From Thermococcus thermotolerans (GTDB lineage: Archaea; Methanobacteriota_B; Thermococci; Thermococcales; Thermococcaceae), in NCBI RefSeq assembly GCF_024707485.1, contig NZ_CP102602.1:248001-312000 (forward strand): a stretch of DNA of 64,000 nucleotides, written 5' to 3'. Below the pieces are notes generated by a model. The model saw only the letters and a program-made list of their open reading frames with translations, had not been told where the DNA came from and did no database searches. Made by a program: the position numbers and the translations under genes. Below are positions 9,211-17,174 of the stretch, one piece after another (the stretch's first letter is position 1; the number at the start of each line of letters is the position of its first letter).

Positions 9211-9774
9211 CTAACAGCCCTTCCAGTTTGCTGTTTCCCCTTTAATACCGCACTCTTCCCGCAGGTTTCTGAGATTTGAGGAGGCTTTTTCTTCGAGCTC
9301 CGTGTAGTATTCCTCCGTGAACGTATCCTTCGCTTCAATGGTCATGCTGTGGATCAGGGTCAGGTACGCGTTGGCAACATCACATTCTTCATGCTCCGCT
9401 ATGACGGGCATCATATCCACCAGGTATCCTATGAAGCTGTGGAGTATTTTGAGCCAGTCTCCCTCATAGCCGTTTTCGTTTAGCCAGCCCTTGAGTGTAA
9501 TGAATATCTTGACGGCAGGCTTCACTGTGGAGTACTCGCCATAGCGGCGGTATCTGATGAGCAGGTACTGGAGGATCGAGATTAAAAGCCTGCCGACGAG
9601 CGCTCCCTCGCCGTTCTCCTCAACGAATCTCTGGAACTCAACGAGCCCCCTCCTGCCGCTCCTCTCAAACTCCGCAAGAACACTCCAGTAGGGAGTAGAG
9701 TACTTTGAGAAGTCAACTTCCTCAAGCTCGGGGATTTCCGGGAGTACTGCCATTACGGCTTTCTTAATATCCAT
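9211..9774 (-). CDS. Uncharacterised protein
   Basis: I do not recognise this 187-residue protein. It is predicted mostly helical, acidic overall, with no signal peptide and no convincing membrane segment. Cys residues at the C-terminus (EECG and the final GC) and one at about residue 128 (EECDVA) are the only striking residues. A good RBS (GGGTGGA) precedes ATG 9774. It is convergent with the QueD-like gene, with 15 bases between the stops. Confidence 0.6.
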   Translation of the reverse strand: MDIKKAVMAVLPEIPELEEVDFSKYSTPYWSVLAEFERSGRRGLVEFQRFVEENGEGALVGRLLISILQYLLIRYRRYGEYSTVKPAVKIFITLKGWLNENGYEGDWLKILHSFIGYLVDMMPVIAEHEECDVANAYLTLIHSMTIEAKDTFTEEYYTELEEKASSNLRNLREECGIKGETANWKGC

Positions 9775-9831
9775 CGCCTTCCACCCAAACGGTTAAATCG
9801 AGGTGCGCTTATTAGCTTTGAGGTGAGTGCC

Positions 9832-10251
9832 GTGAGGTTTTCAAGGGGACGGAATTTCCTCTTCCGGATTCCAGAGGGGGAAGAGTTCCTTGAATTTATC
9901 AACAGGTTTGCAAAGAAAAACAACATCCTCATCGGGACGGTTAGTGCCATCGGTACCCTGAGGAATCCAAAGATAGGTTACTTTGATGAAGAAGCCGGGG
10001 AGTACAAGGTCATTGCGCTCAGGGGAACCTATGAGCTGGTCTCCCTTTTGGGCAACATAAGCGTAAAGGACGGTGAGCCGTTCGCACATATCCATGTTGC
10101 CCTTGGGGACTCCGACGGCATGCTTTACGGAGGCCACCTCATTGAAGGGGAGGTCTTTGTTGCTGAGGTCTTTATACAGGAGCTCCTCGGGGAACTCCTT
10201 GAGAGAAAACCGCAGGAGAACGGGCTGGCACTGTGGGACGTGGAAGTCTGA
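9832..10251 (+). CDS. PPC/DUF296 domain protein
   Basis: The 139-residue protein matches the plant-and-prokaryote-conserved (PPC, DUF296) fold. It opens with RFSRGRNFLFRIPEGEEF and contains the typical central segment HIHVALGDSDGMLYGGHL (about residues 85-102). Family members form trimers; in bacteria and archaea the function is unclear, although a DNA-binding role is proposed. GTG 9832 follows GAGGTGA with a six-base spacer. The stop codon lies exactly at the edge of the TnpB element, so the insertion spared the gene. Confidence 0.82.
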   Translation: MRFSRGRNFLFRIPEGEEFLEFINRFAKKNNILIGTVSAIGTLRNPKIGYFDEEAGEYKVIALRGTYELVSLLGNISVKDGEPFAHIHVALGDSDGMLYGGHLIEGEVFVAEVFIQELLGELLERKPQENGLALWDVEV

Positions 10252-10400
10252 CCTCCTCCCCGCCTTGGTTGAGGGTTCCAACGAGTTAACCTCTCGCCAT
10301 TGGCAGGGAGGTTTGAAGGGTCTCCATTAGGAACCCTTTCAAGGGTTCCCTGAACCCCTCTGGCCGGACCTCCGGCCAATTACCCCTACCTGCCGTTAAA
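10252..10400 (-). ncRNA. Candidate omega RNA (reRNA) at the tnpB 3' end
   Basis: TnpB nucleases use a guide RNA transcribed from the 3' part of tnpB through the right end of the element. The last 115 bases of tnpB and the GC-rich right end occupy that position here. The location is inferred from the family; no structure was computed. Confidence 0.4.
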
Positions 10401-11593
10401 CCCGACAGGCTCGAGGTTATGGTTTTTACCACCTTCTTCAAAATGTTGAAAGCACCAACAAGGTCGGCGTTAAAGATAAGCCCCGTTGCGGGACACTTAA
10501 ATAACCCGCGAACAAAACGAGCCCCTTCATGGGACTTCCCGCAAACAGGGCAAGTCTTAGAAGTGAAAGCCTCACCAACAACCAAAACCTGAATACCATA
10601 CTCCTCCGCAACTTCTTTAAGACGCTTAATAACTGTATTGAACCGCCACACGTGAGAGAGGAGGAAATTCTGCTTTTTACCCTTCTCAGAATTCCTCGCT
10701 ATGCATTTGGGATAACCGACAATAATCTCAGAAACTCCAAACTCGTAGAGTTTCCTAACCGTTTGTCTAACGGCGGTGTTGATGTAATGTTTGGCTTGGA
10801 GTTTCGCTTTCTCATGCATTCTCCTGAGTTTCCTACTTGTTTTAGCCCCACTCTTGTTGAGTTTTGACTGGTAATCAGCAATCTTCCTCCTCCAGTAAAA
10901 GTCAATACTCTTTAACGGTCTCCCATTCACGAGGAAGCTTTCGCCATTCTCAACATAAACGGCCATCAAGTTGTTTACACCCAAGTCAATTCCCGCGGAA
11001 AGGCTCCCCTTTGGAGTTCTTGAGAGTTTAACCCACTCGTCTTTTTCGAGTTTCTCACTGACTGTAAGGCTCATGTGAGCGTACCATTTCTGCCTTACGG
11101 AGTCGTAAGTGATTTCTAAGCGCCCTTGCTTGCCTTTCAATTGTATTCTGCCTTTAAATTGGATTTCAAAGCGTCTGAACTTGCCGAGACCTTTAAGGAT
11201 TAGTTTGTTTCCTTCAATCTTGTACTGGTCGTTTATGAGAACGATTAAGGGTTTTCTCTTCCCGTCTTCTTTGAGGTAGTTTGGTGGTTTTGGTTTGAGC
11301 CAAGAGGGAAGTTCACCATTCCTCTTCTTTCGAAGGAGTGAGAAGAATGAACGCCAAGCTTCCGCGTTTTTGCGACATATTTGCTGAACTGTTGCTGAAC
11401 CGATTTCTTTTTTAAACTCTTCATAAACGGTTTTTTCAGTTAAATTGAAGTCCACGATTTGCCCTTGGAAGTATTGCTGTCGTCTGAGATAGTTTGCTCT
11501 GTTCCAGACTTTTGCTCCAATGTCGGCTAACTGGAAGAGTGTTTTTTCTTGCTCTTTCGAGGGCTGGAGTTTTACCCTTACTGTTCGCTTCAT
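10286..11593 (-). CDS. tnpB: TnpB RNA-guided endonuclease
   Basis: This 435-residue TnpB has an N-terminal HTH-like region (residues 1-90), a wedge-like middle domain and a RuvC fold. The catalytic acids are recognisable as Asp203 (GIDLGVNN), Glu341 (VVGEAFTSKT) and Asp377 (NADLVGAFNIL). The C-terminal zinc knuckle has CPVC (348-351) and one further Cys at 367, but the fourth position reads KCPATG instead of CxxC. TnpB cuts DNA guided by RNA derived from its own element end and helps the element persist. Mobility would need a TnpA in trans; none is in the window. Confidence 0.93.
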   Translation of the reverse strand: MKRTVRVKLQPSKEQEKTLFQLADIGAKVWNRANYLRRQQYFQGQIVDFNLTEKTVYEEFKKEIGSATVQQICRKNAEAWRSFFSLLRKKRNGELPSWLKPKPPNYLKEDGKRKPLIVLINDQYKIEGNKLILKGLGKFRRFEIQFKGRIQLKGKQGRLEITYDSVRQKWYAHMSLTVSEKLEKDEWVKLSRTPKGSLSAGIDLGVNNLMAVYVENGESFLVNGRPLKSIDFYWRRKIADYQSKLNKSGAKTSRKLRRMHEKAKLQAKHYINTAVRQTVRKLYEFGVSEIIVGYPKCIARNSEKGKKQNFLLSHVWRFNTVIKRLKEVAEEYGIQVLVVGEAFTSKTCPVCGKSHEGARFVRGLFKCPATGLIFNADLVGAFNILKKVVKTITSSLSGLTAGRGNWPEVRPEGFREPLKGFLMETLQTSLPMARG

Positions 11594-11689
11594 TTCGAAG
11601 TATTGTATGGATTTTAGGCTTTAAAAGAGTGTCGCTTTCCCGCTTAAAGGCCAGCTGGGTGGTAACTTCATGGAGAAGACGGCATGCCC

Positions 11690-12703
11690 CTAACGTTTCT
11701 TTTTGATTATCCTGAGCACCTCGGAATAGAAAACCACGATCCCAAATCCAACTCCGGGTACCCAGGCCATTACCACTAGAGGCACCGATTTGGGCAACAG
11801 ATATGCAATGAATGCTACAAAGATTCCCAGGGGGGCGAAAATTTTCCATGGAACCTTGGCCGGCAAAGGGGAGACTTCGGCAACGTCGGAGCTCACGTCG
11901 AGGTACAGGAGTGTTCCCAAAAGGACGTATGCTATCCATACTCCAAACTGGTCTCTTATTGGGGGTATCCCTTCGGGGAAAAGTTTTAGGGCTATGAGGA
12001 TGTACATGAGGCCCCACAGGGGAAGAAGGAAAAGCAGTTCTCTCTTGGTTGGCAGGAGGGCTCTGAAGCCGGTTTGGGGCCCCTTCCTTCTCCAGAGCCA
12101 CATGCCAGAAACGACCACCACCCACGAAAGGGACGGGGAAAGGAGTGATACGAGTTTTGACGGGGAGTTGACTGCTTGGTTTATTCCGCAGAAGAGGATA
12201 AAGAGGATCAAAAGAAGGGTGGTGGCTGTTTTATCTCTGAGACGGTTTGAAAGCCATTCGGGCAGACCCGATATGGTTTCCCGCGATGTCGTCAGGTACG
12301 TTTCGGAGATCATTATCGGGAGGGCGAAAGACATAATGGGATGCCATAGGAAGATTAGGAGGAGGAACGGTACAACCGATATGCCGAGGAACCTGGGTTC
12401 GGCACCCCACCCGGGATTCCAGAGCATTTTTGTCCCATACGCCTCAAAGAGTCCAAAAACTTGTCCCGCAAGAAACAGTGTGTACAGATCCACTCTCTTT
12501 TTTTGAAACGCCACATAGGAAAAGACCAGGATATTCAGGGTGTAGAACGGGTACGTCACAATAAGCCCCGAGGGCGTGAAGAATGGAAACGGCGTGGATG
12601 ATGTAACAACCTCTGCGAAATACGTGGATAATCCGCCGAGGATCAGCCAGAAAGCGTATTTATGGTACCACTCCGGCGATTTTGATGTGGGTTCTTTCCC
12701 CAT
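11690..12703 (-). CDS. Polytopic membrane protein, paralogue of the gene at 14528-15505
   Basis: A 337-residue integral membrane protein with about eight to nine hydrophobic segments. It shares a recognisable pattern with the gene at 14528: an FAEV motif in the first segment, EAY..K..WNP.WG in the third, and LWHP.MSF in the fourth. I do not recognise the family. ATG 12703 is preferred because the frame upstream overlaps the SDR gene and an AGGTGG site precedes it. Its stop codon abuts the left end of the TnpB element. Confidence 0.65.
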   Translation of the reverse strand: MGKEPTSKSPEWYHKYAFWLILGGLSTYFAEVVTSSTPFPFFTPSGLIVTYPFYTLNILVFSYVAFQKKRVDLYTLFLAGQVFGLFEAYGTKMLWNPGWGAEPRFLGISVVPFLLLIFLWHPIMSFALPIMISETYLTTSRETISGLPEWLSNRLRDKTATTLLLILFILFCGINQAVNSPSKLVSLLSPSLSWVVVVSGMWLWRRKGPQTGFRALLPTKRELLFLLPLWGLMYILIALKLFPEGIPPIRDQFGVWIAYVLLGTLLYLDVSSDVAEVSPLPAKVPWKIFAPLGIFVAFIAYLLPKSVPLVVMAWVPGVGFGIVVFYSEVLRIIKKKR

Positions 12704-12764
12704 GCTGTTCCCGCCACCTGCACTTTGAACCAATTCAGTGGGTAGTATAAAAAGAGACACCATC

Positions 12765-13556
12765 TCAGAAAACGGAATTAAGCCTTCCACCGTCTATGGG
12801 AATCATCGCTCCGTTGATGTAGTTTCCAAGCTCGCTTGCAAGGAAGGCGACGAGGTAGCCTATCTCTTCCGGCTCGCCGAGCCTGCCGAGGGGTATCGGC
12901 TTCGCGTAGTCTTGAAGGGCCTCTTCGACGCTTTTTCCTTCCCTTTCCGCCCTGTCCTTTGCAAGCTGTATCATCCTGTCGGTTCTTATTATTCCGGGCA
13001 TTATGCCGTTGACGGTTATGCCCTTCGGTCCGAGTTCCTTGGCGAGCGTTCTCACGAGGCCTGCCATTGAGATCCTCACAACGTTGCTGAGGGCTATGTT
13101 CGGTATCGGCTCCCTTATGGCGACACTGGTCGAGTAGATTATTCTTCCAAAGCCCTTTCTCTCCATCGCGGGGACGAGGGCTCTGGTGAGATAAACCGCA
13201 GGATAAAGGAGCAGCTCAACGGCCTTCTCCCAGTCCTCCATGGTCATCTCCATGAAGTAGCCCGGCTTCGGCCCGCCCGTGGAGAAGAAGAATATATCAG
13301 GCTCCCCGATGTCTCTGAGTTCTTTAACGGTTCTCTCAAGGTCCTCCCTCTTGGTCAAGTCCGCGGCGATGTAGTGAACTTCAACGTCGCTTTCGGTTCT
13401 GATCTTTTTCATGGCCTTTTTCAGGTTTTCCTCGCTTCTTGATAGTAGTATCACGTCCGCGCCGGCCTTTGCCAGAACCCTCGCGACGCCGAAGCCGATG
13501 CCCTTGCTGGAGGCTGTTGTAAAGGCGAGTCTTCCGGAGAGCTCTATTCCGAGCAT
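12765..13556 (-). CDS. Short-chain dehydrogenase/reductase-like protein with altered catalytic residues
   Basis: The 263-residue protein has the Rossmann dinucleotide motif (TTASSKGIGFGVA) and the C-terminal substrate region (GITVNGIMPG). The classical YxxxK dyad is replaced: the aligned stretch reads LSNVVRISMAGL, so Tyr and Lys become Ser and Arg, while the catalytic-type Ser (IIYSTS) is kept. A subgroup of beta-ketoacyl-reductase-like SDRs is known to lack the tetrad. The reaction is therefore uncertain. ATG 13556 follows GGTGGT. Confidence 0.75.
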   Translation of the reverse strand: MLGIELSGRLAFTTASSKGIGFGVARVLAKAGADVILLSRSEENLKKAMKKIRTESDVEVHYIAADLTKREDLERTVKELRDIGEPDIFFFSTGGPKPGYFMEMTMEDWEKAVELLLYPAVYLTRALVPAMERKGFGRIIYSTSVAIREPIPNIALSNVVRISMAGLVRTLAKELGPKGITVNGIMPGIIRTDRMIQLAKDRAEREGKSVEEALQDYAKPIPLGRLGEPEEIGYLVAFLASELGNYINGAMIPIDGGRLNSVF

Positions 13557-13574
13557 ACCGACCACCACTATGGG

Positions 13575-14156
13575 TTAATCTGTAATCCCTAAAAACTCTG
13601 CCCTCAGAAGTGTTCCCATTAAGGAATAGTGCCAAATTATCATAGCAAAAATTCCAATGAACTCGGCGATGGCAACGCCCGTGAAGGTCTCGAAAGCCCA
13701 TCTCGCAAGGAGAACCTCAGCGGTGAAGAGCAGGGCCGTGAAGGCTCCAAACTTCCGCATGCCTTCGAGCCATAGGCCGGCCCCGGCTATCAGGAATCCT
13801 AGGCTTCCCGCCAGGAAGAACCCCCAGCTGACGTGGTAGTGGGGCCCAGTCCCCTCTGGAAAAATCGCCACCCCTGCTAAGAAGGCCAGCCCAATTATGA
13901 AAACAGCAATTCCAAGCCTGAAAACTGTGTTTTTAACTTCACCAAACAGGCCTACCGCATAATAAATGGCGAGAATTGCGGAAATGAATAGCGGAACGTT
14001 CATCACCCAGTTGTAAGGGAGGCCAACCTTCCCCAGGTCGCTTATCGCGTTGTCTGTGAGCCTCCACCAGGGGCGGTTTATCATGATTGCAGCACCTATC
14101 CCACCTAGGCTAATCAGGGGTGAGAGAATACCGGCCCAGAGCTGGCTCCTCTTCAT
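13575..14156 (-). CDS. DUF998-like membrane protein
   Basis: A 193-residue protein with about six transmembrane segments spread over its length. The family-type segment N.ISDLG (NAISDLGKVG) is present after the first helix. DUF998 proteins are small membrane proteins of unknown function. It begins six bases after the upstream gene with GGTGATGAGGG before its ATG, so the two are almost surely co-transcribed. Confidence 0.7.
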   Translation of the reverse strand: MKRSQLWAGILSPLISLGGIGAAIMINRPWWRLTDNAISDLGKVGLPYNWVMNVPLFISAILAIYYAVGLFGEVKNTVFRLGIAVFIIGLAFLAGVAIFPEGTGPHYHVSWGFFLAGSLGFLIAGAGLWLEGMRKFGAFTALLFTAEVLLARWAFETFTGVAIAEFIGIFAMIIWHYSLMGTLLRAEFLGITD

Positions 14157-14162
14157 CCCTCA

Positions 14163-14471
14163 TCACCCTTTGTAGGAAATCATGTAGTGCTGCATGTACT
14201 TCTCCTTTTCCAGCAGGAAGTCGTCGTCCTCGGGATAGTACTTCGTCAGCCCAAGGTTTTCCCCGGCGAACTTTTTGATGGACTCCATTGAGTCCCATAT
14301 CGTGACGGGGAGGAAGTAAGCAGCGTCTCCCTCATCTTTCCGCGTGAAGTAGGTTTTCAAACGGCCTTTAACGGAGCCGTGGTTCAGAACCGCTCGCTCG
14401 ATGAGGGACTTTTCGTATTCGTCCGCCTTTTCGGTTGGTACTCTCCCATGCCAGAGCCTCATGACGGCCAT
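14163..14471 (-). CDS. Small antibiotic-biosynthesis-monooxygenase-like protein
   Basis: The 102-residue protein looks like the dimeric alpha+beta barrel (ABM) fold. It starts with a beta strand (MRLWHGRVP), then a helix beginning EKADEYE, a middle strand pair, and a final helix containing SMESIKKFAGENLG. Such proteins range from quinol monooxygenases to stress-related factors, so the substrate cannot be named. It heads the pair with the DUF998 gene. The ATG is preceded by GGGGTGAG. Confidence 0.6.
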   Translation of the reverse strand: MAVMRLWHGRVPTEKADEYEKSLIERAVLNHGSVKGRLKTYFTRKDEGDAAYFLPVTIWDSMESIKKFAGENLGLTKYYPEDDDFLLEKEKYMQHYMISYKG

Positions 14472-14527
14472 GGACTCACCCCGACGGTACTTTTATCTGC
14501 ATCATATAAAAAACTGCCCGAGGGGTT

Positions 14528-15505
14528 TCACGGCGTTAATGCCCATCTAGCGCTCTTCACGAGGCTTAAGATCGCAACAATGCTTGCAAAAGCCCAGAGA
14601 ACCATGACAATTGAGACCCCAAGTGCGGGCAGTACGAACGTTTTTATTGATGTGGATGCAGTTGCGGAGATTACGAAGACTCCCGCAAGTTTAGTGAGCT
14701 TTCTAAGCTCGGGCCTGCATTCTGTGATTTCGACATCTTCATGCTCTTGGGACTTCTTCAGGGCACGGTACAGAAGGAAAAGAGTGAGGGCGTAGAGTGC
14801 CCATATTGGAACCTGGGCAGAGAAACCGGGGAGTGCTTCTCTCCTGAGCATGGAGCCGAAGATTATGTAGTACGCAACGAGCGCCAGGATCAGGGGCTTG
14901 AGCTCCCTCCTGTTGGGCAGGAGCTCCAGCATGTCATGGTTTCTGCCGTTAAAACGCTTCAGCCAGAGATATATCATGAGAATTAGAAACGCCGAGGAGG
15001 AGAACGTCGATAGAAATGAGTGGAGGGGAGACGGAGCGTTCGAGGACTCGACTATGCCCAGAAACATGGCGGTGAGATATGGGTGTTTGAGAACGAAACC
15101 CGGGAGCACCCTTCTCCTGGAGGTCAGGAGCTCCGCGATGCCGAGGGGAACCATGAAGGACATGAAGGGATGCCAGAAGAGCACTATGACGAGGACTTCG
15201 AGGACACCGATCCCCCCTACTTTGAATATTGAACCCCATTCTGGATTCCATATGACCTTAGTTATGTATGCCTCGTAGAGGCCGAAGAGAATGCCGGCTA
15301 GATAAAGGGTCTCAAACCGAGGCTTCCCGAAGCGATAAACGATTCCGGCGAGAACCAGCGTGTGAAGGCCGTACAGGGGGAGGAGGGAGATTATCCCCCA
15401 AGGTGTGAAATACGGGTAAAGGTACGATGCCACGGTTACCTCCGCGAAGAAGACGGAGAGCGAAGCCAGCAGGAACCAGAAAAAGTATCTGTAATCCAGC
15501 CGCAT
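14528..15505 (-). CDS. Polytopic membrane protein, paralogue of the gene at 11690-12703
   Basis: A 325-residue protein with about nine hydrophobic segments. It shares with its paralogue the FAEV, EAY..K..WNP.WG and LFWHPFMSF signatures, indicating a common family that I do not recognise. Charged loops are short and no extramembrane domain is visible. It lies upstream of the small ABM-like and DUF998 genes on the same strand, with a gap of 56 bases. Confidence 0.65.
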   Translation of the reverse strand: MRLDYRYFFWFLLASLSVFFAEVTVASYLYPYFTPWGIISLLPLYGLHTLVLAGIVYRFGKPRFETLYLAGILFGLYEAYITKVIWNPEWGSIFKVGGIGVLEVLVIVLFWHPFMSFMVPLGIAELLTSRRRVLPGFVLKHPYLTAMFLGIVESSNAPSPLHSFLSTFSSSAFLILMIYLWLKRFNGRNHDMLELLPNRRELKPLILALVAYYIIFGSMLRREALPGFSAQVPIWALYALTLFLLYRALKKSQEHEDVEITECRPELRKLTKLAGVFVISATASTSIKTFVLPALGVSIVMVLWAFASIVAILSLVKSARWALTP

Positions 15506-15564
15506 TGTTTGCCCCTAGAGGGGTACGTTGTGGGTGAATTTAAGGGTTGCGAAGAAAAGAAAGC

Positions 15565-15951
15565 CTACCCTCTGCCTCCGCTTCTACCGTGGCCACCGCC
15601 AGATCTGAAGACTGCAGTTGTGAGCTCTCCCCGGAGGAAGGCCTTGACGGCCTCTTCGACGGTCATCGTCGGGGATGCGGAAGTGACCTTTATCCCTGCA
15701 GCCTGAAGTACTGCCGCCGAATTTGGCCCAAAATGGCCGGATATAACGACGTCTACTCCCCTGTCGATGCAGAACTGTGCCGCCGTGACCCCGGCTCCCC
15801 TTGACTGGTTATAGCCCGGGTTTTCGACCACCTGAACTTTGGTTATGTGGCCGTCATCAACTCCCACCAGGGTAAACGTGGGGGCTCTCCCGAAGGCCGG
15901 GTTGACCCTATCGTCTAGACCTCCCCTTTCGGTTGAGACGATTATCCTCAT
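15565..15951 (-). CDS. NifX/NifB-type (dinitrogenase iron-molybdenum) cofactor-binding protein
   Basis: The 128-residue protein has the Nif11/NifX-like fold: RIIVSTERGGLDDRVNPAFG, then the PGY...GAGVTAAQ segment and ISGHFGPN, where metal clusters bind in homologues such as the Desulfovibrio orange protein. It ends in a Gly/His/Arg-rich tail. There is no nitrogenase here, so a Mo- or Fe-S-cluster carrier role is more likely than nitrogen fixation. GGAGGTGA precedes the ATG. A degenerate copy of the cluster palindrome sits upstream of its TATA box. Confidence 0.85.
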   Translation of the reverse strand: MRIIVSTERGGLDDRVNPAFGRAPTFTLVGVDDGHITKVQVVENPGYNQSRGAGVTAAQFCIDRGVDVVISGHFGPNSAAVLQAAGIKVTSASPTMTVEEAVKAFLRGELTTAVFRSGGGHGRSGGRG

Positions 15952-15994
15952 GGGTTCACCTCCTTTGGCTCAGGACTGCCGAATTTAAAAAAAG

Positions 15995-16008
15995 TTTGCA
16001 TACGCTCA
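15995..16008 (-). promoter_or_regulatory. Degenerate palindrome site upstream of the NifX-like gene
   Basis: TGAGCGTATGCAAA on the minus strand. It matches the 17175-17188 site at 12 of 14 positions. It lies just upstream of the T/A-rich TATA region of the 15951 gene, the same placement as the 17175 site has for the gene at 17233. Confidence 0.45.
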
Positions 16009-16026
16009 AAAATTAAAGAAAAGGCA

Positions 16027-16608
16027 TCACCACCGGTCGCGCCAGCGTGCCCTTCCTCTCGGCTGGCCGGTTCGGGGGCAGTATCCAAGCCTGGCGCCCC
16101 ATCCCCTGCCGTTGCCCCGTCCACGTCCAAAACCTCTGCCGCGACCTCTTCCCCAGCCGGAACCGTAGGCGTATGCCGGATAGATTGGGTAGGGGCCATG
16201 GACGGGTGCTGCGGCTGCTCCTGCTCCACCTAAGCCTGCCTCTCGTGGGGAGCCTGGAGCGGTTCCTATTCGTCCAGGGCCGCTTCCAATGGTGCTAGTT
16301 ATCGCCTCCCTTACGGGGGTTCCCGGTGCGACTTGGTAGACCCTTATGCCCGCGGCCTGGAGGGCACCAAGGGCATTGGGGCCCACCTGTGGAACTACCA
16401 CGGCATCGACGCCCTCGTTGATCAGGGTCTGAACCGCCAGCGGGCCAATCCCACCGACAGAGCTCGCGGCGGGGTTCTTGAGGACCTTGCTGCTAACTAT
16501 GGTGCCGTTTTCATCCACTTCCGCTATAAGGAACGCCGGAGCCCTCCCGAAAACGGGGGCAACGACGTCATCGATTCCTCCATCGTTCGTGGGTATTGCG
16601 ATCTTCAT
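16027..16608 (-). CDS. NifX/NifB-type cofactor-binding protein with Gly/Arg-rich tail
   Basis: Residues 1-115 are a NifX/NifB-like cofactor domain (MKIAIPTNDGGIDDVVAPVFG, then VVPQVGPNALGALQAAGI). Residues 125-193 are low-complexity, rich in Gly, Arg, Ala and Pro, with repeated GRGRG units. The tail may bind nucleic acid or a partner protein, or simply be flexible; this cannot be decided. ATG 16608 was chosen because the homology begins there and GAGGTTGTGAAG precedes it. A perfect palindrome lies between its TATA box and start. Confidence 0.82.
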   Translation of the reverse strand: MKIAIPTNDGGIDDVVAPVFGRAPAFLIAEVDENGTIVSSKVLKNPAASSVGGIGPLAVQTLINEGVDAVVVPQVGPNALGALQAAGIRVYQVAPGTPVREAITSTIGSGPGRIGTAPGSPREAGLGGAGAAAAPVHGPYPIYPAYAYGSGWGRGRGRGFGRGRGNGRGWGARLGYCPRTGQPRGRARWRDRW

Positions 16609-16637
16609 CTTCACAACCTCTCGTTCCTTTGATATTT

Positions 16638-16651
16638 TGTGCATATGCACA
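16638..16651. promoter_or_regulatory. Perfect 14-bp palindrome TGTGCATATGCACA, likely operator
   Basis: It lies directly downstream of the TATA-like ATTTAAAT (16652-16661, minus direction) of the gene starting at 16608, so a bound protein would cover the transcription start. A 13/14 copy occurs at 17175-17188. Confidence 0.65.
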
Positions 16652-16755
16652 GTATTTAAATCTTTCGGCCACCCTAATGAAGTTGTTCTTATTGTGGTAG
16701 CTGAGGGTTGCTGTGTCAGATCAAGAGGCACGTTTTTCTTTCCTTCTTCCGAGCT

Positions 16756-17160
16756 CTAGAAAAGCGGATGGTTCCGGGCCTTCTTTGCTTGAGCTTGCTC
16801 CCAGAGTTCATTGAAGTTTTTTACAATCCTCCGAAGGGCGGTGCTCAGCTCCCTTGTCCTGGTGAAGACAACCACCTTGTCCGTACCCTCTCGAATCCGG
16901 ATGAAATTGGGCCCCATCCTGAAAGCGGCCAGAACATCAACGTCTGAAAGCTGGTTGATCACGGCCTTGAACTTCTTTGGGTTCCCGTGCCCACCGTCGT
17001 GTTCCTTGAAGTCCCTCGCTTTGTTGTGCCTCTTTTCGAGGAACTTAACGCTTCCATCTTCGCAGACCCTGTAAATCGCAAAGAACTTCGAGTCGCCGTA
17101 GTGGGAATCTGTGAGGGTTTCGTCGTTTTCCATTCCGAACGCGACTCTCAGACACCTCAC
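16756..17160 (-). CDS. NifX-like cofactor-binding protein
   Basis: A 134-residue member of the same fold family, opening LRVAFGMENDETLTDSHYGDS and continuing with a His-containing loop (EHDGGHGN) and a DVDVLAAFRMGPNFIRI strand. It may carry a metal cluster. The GTG at 17160 was chosen because GGTGGTG sits just before it and because the frame farther upstream (to 17187) would cover the TATA box and operator site. It is divergent from the MinD-type ATPase operon and shares that 70-base intergenic region. Confidence 0.75.
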   Translation of the reverse strand: MRCLRVAFGMENDETLTDSHYGDSKFFAIYRVCEDGSVKFLEKRHNKARDFKEHDGGHGNPKKFKAVINQLSDVDVLAAFRMGPNFIRIREGTDKVVVFTRTRELSTALRRIVKNFNELWEQAQAKKARNHPLF

Positions 17161-17174
17161 GGGCACCACCGTTT

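Larger units (their letters stand above)
10252..11689 (-). mobile_element. Solo TnpB element of the IS605/IS1341 type
   Basis: The element contains tnpB and short flanks but no tnpA. Its right end appears to be the GC-rich stretch just after the PPC gene (10252-10275, read on the minus strand as ...GCGGGGAGGAGGTCAG). Its left end is in 11640-11689, just beyond the stop codon of a membrane-protein gene. No terminal inverted repeats or target duplications are visible, as expected for the family. It sits between the 3' ends of two convergent genes and disrupts neither. Boundaries are estimated to within about 50 bases. Confidence 0.65.
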
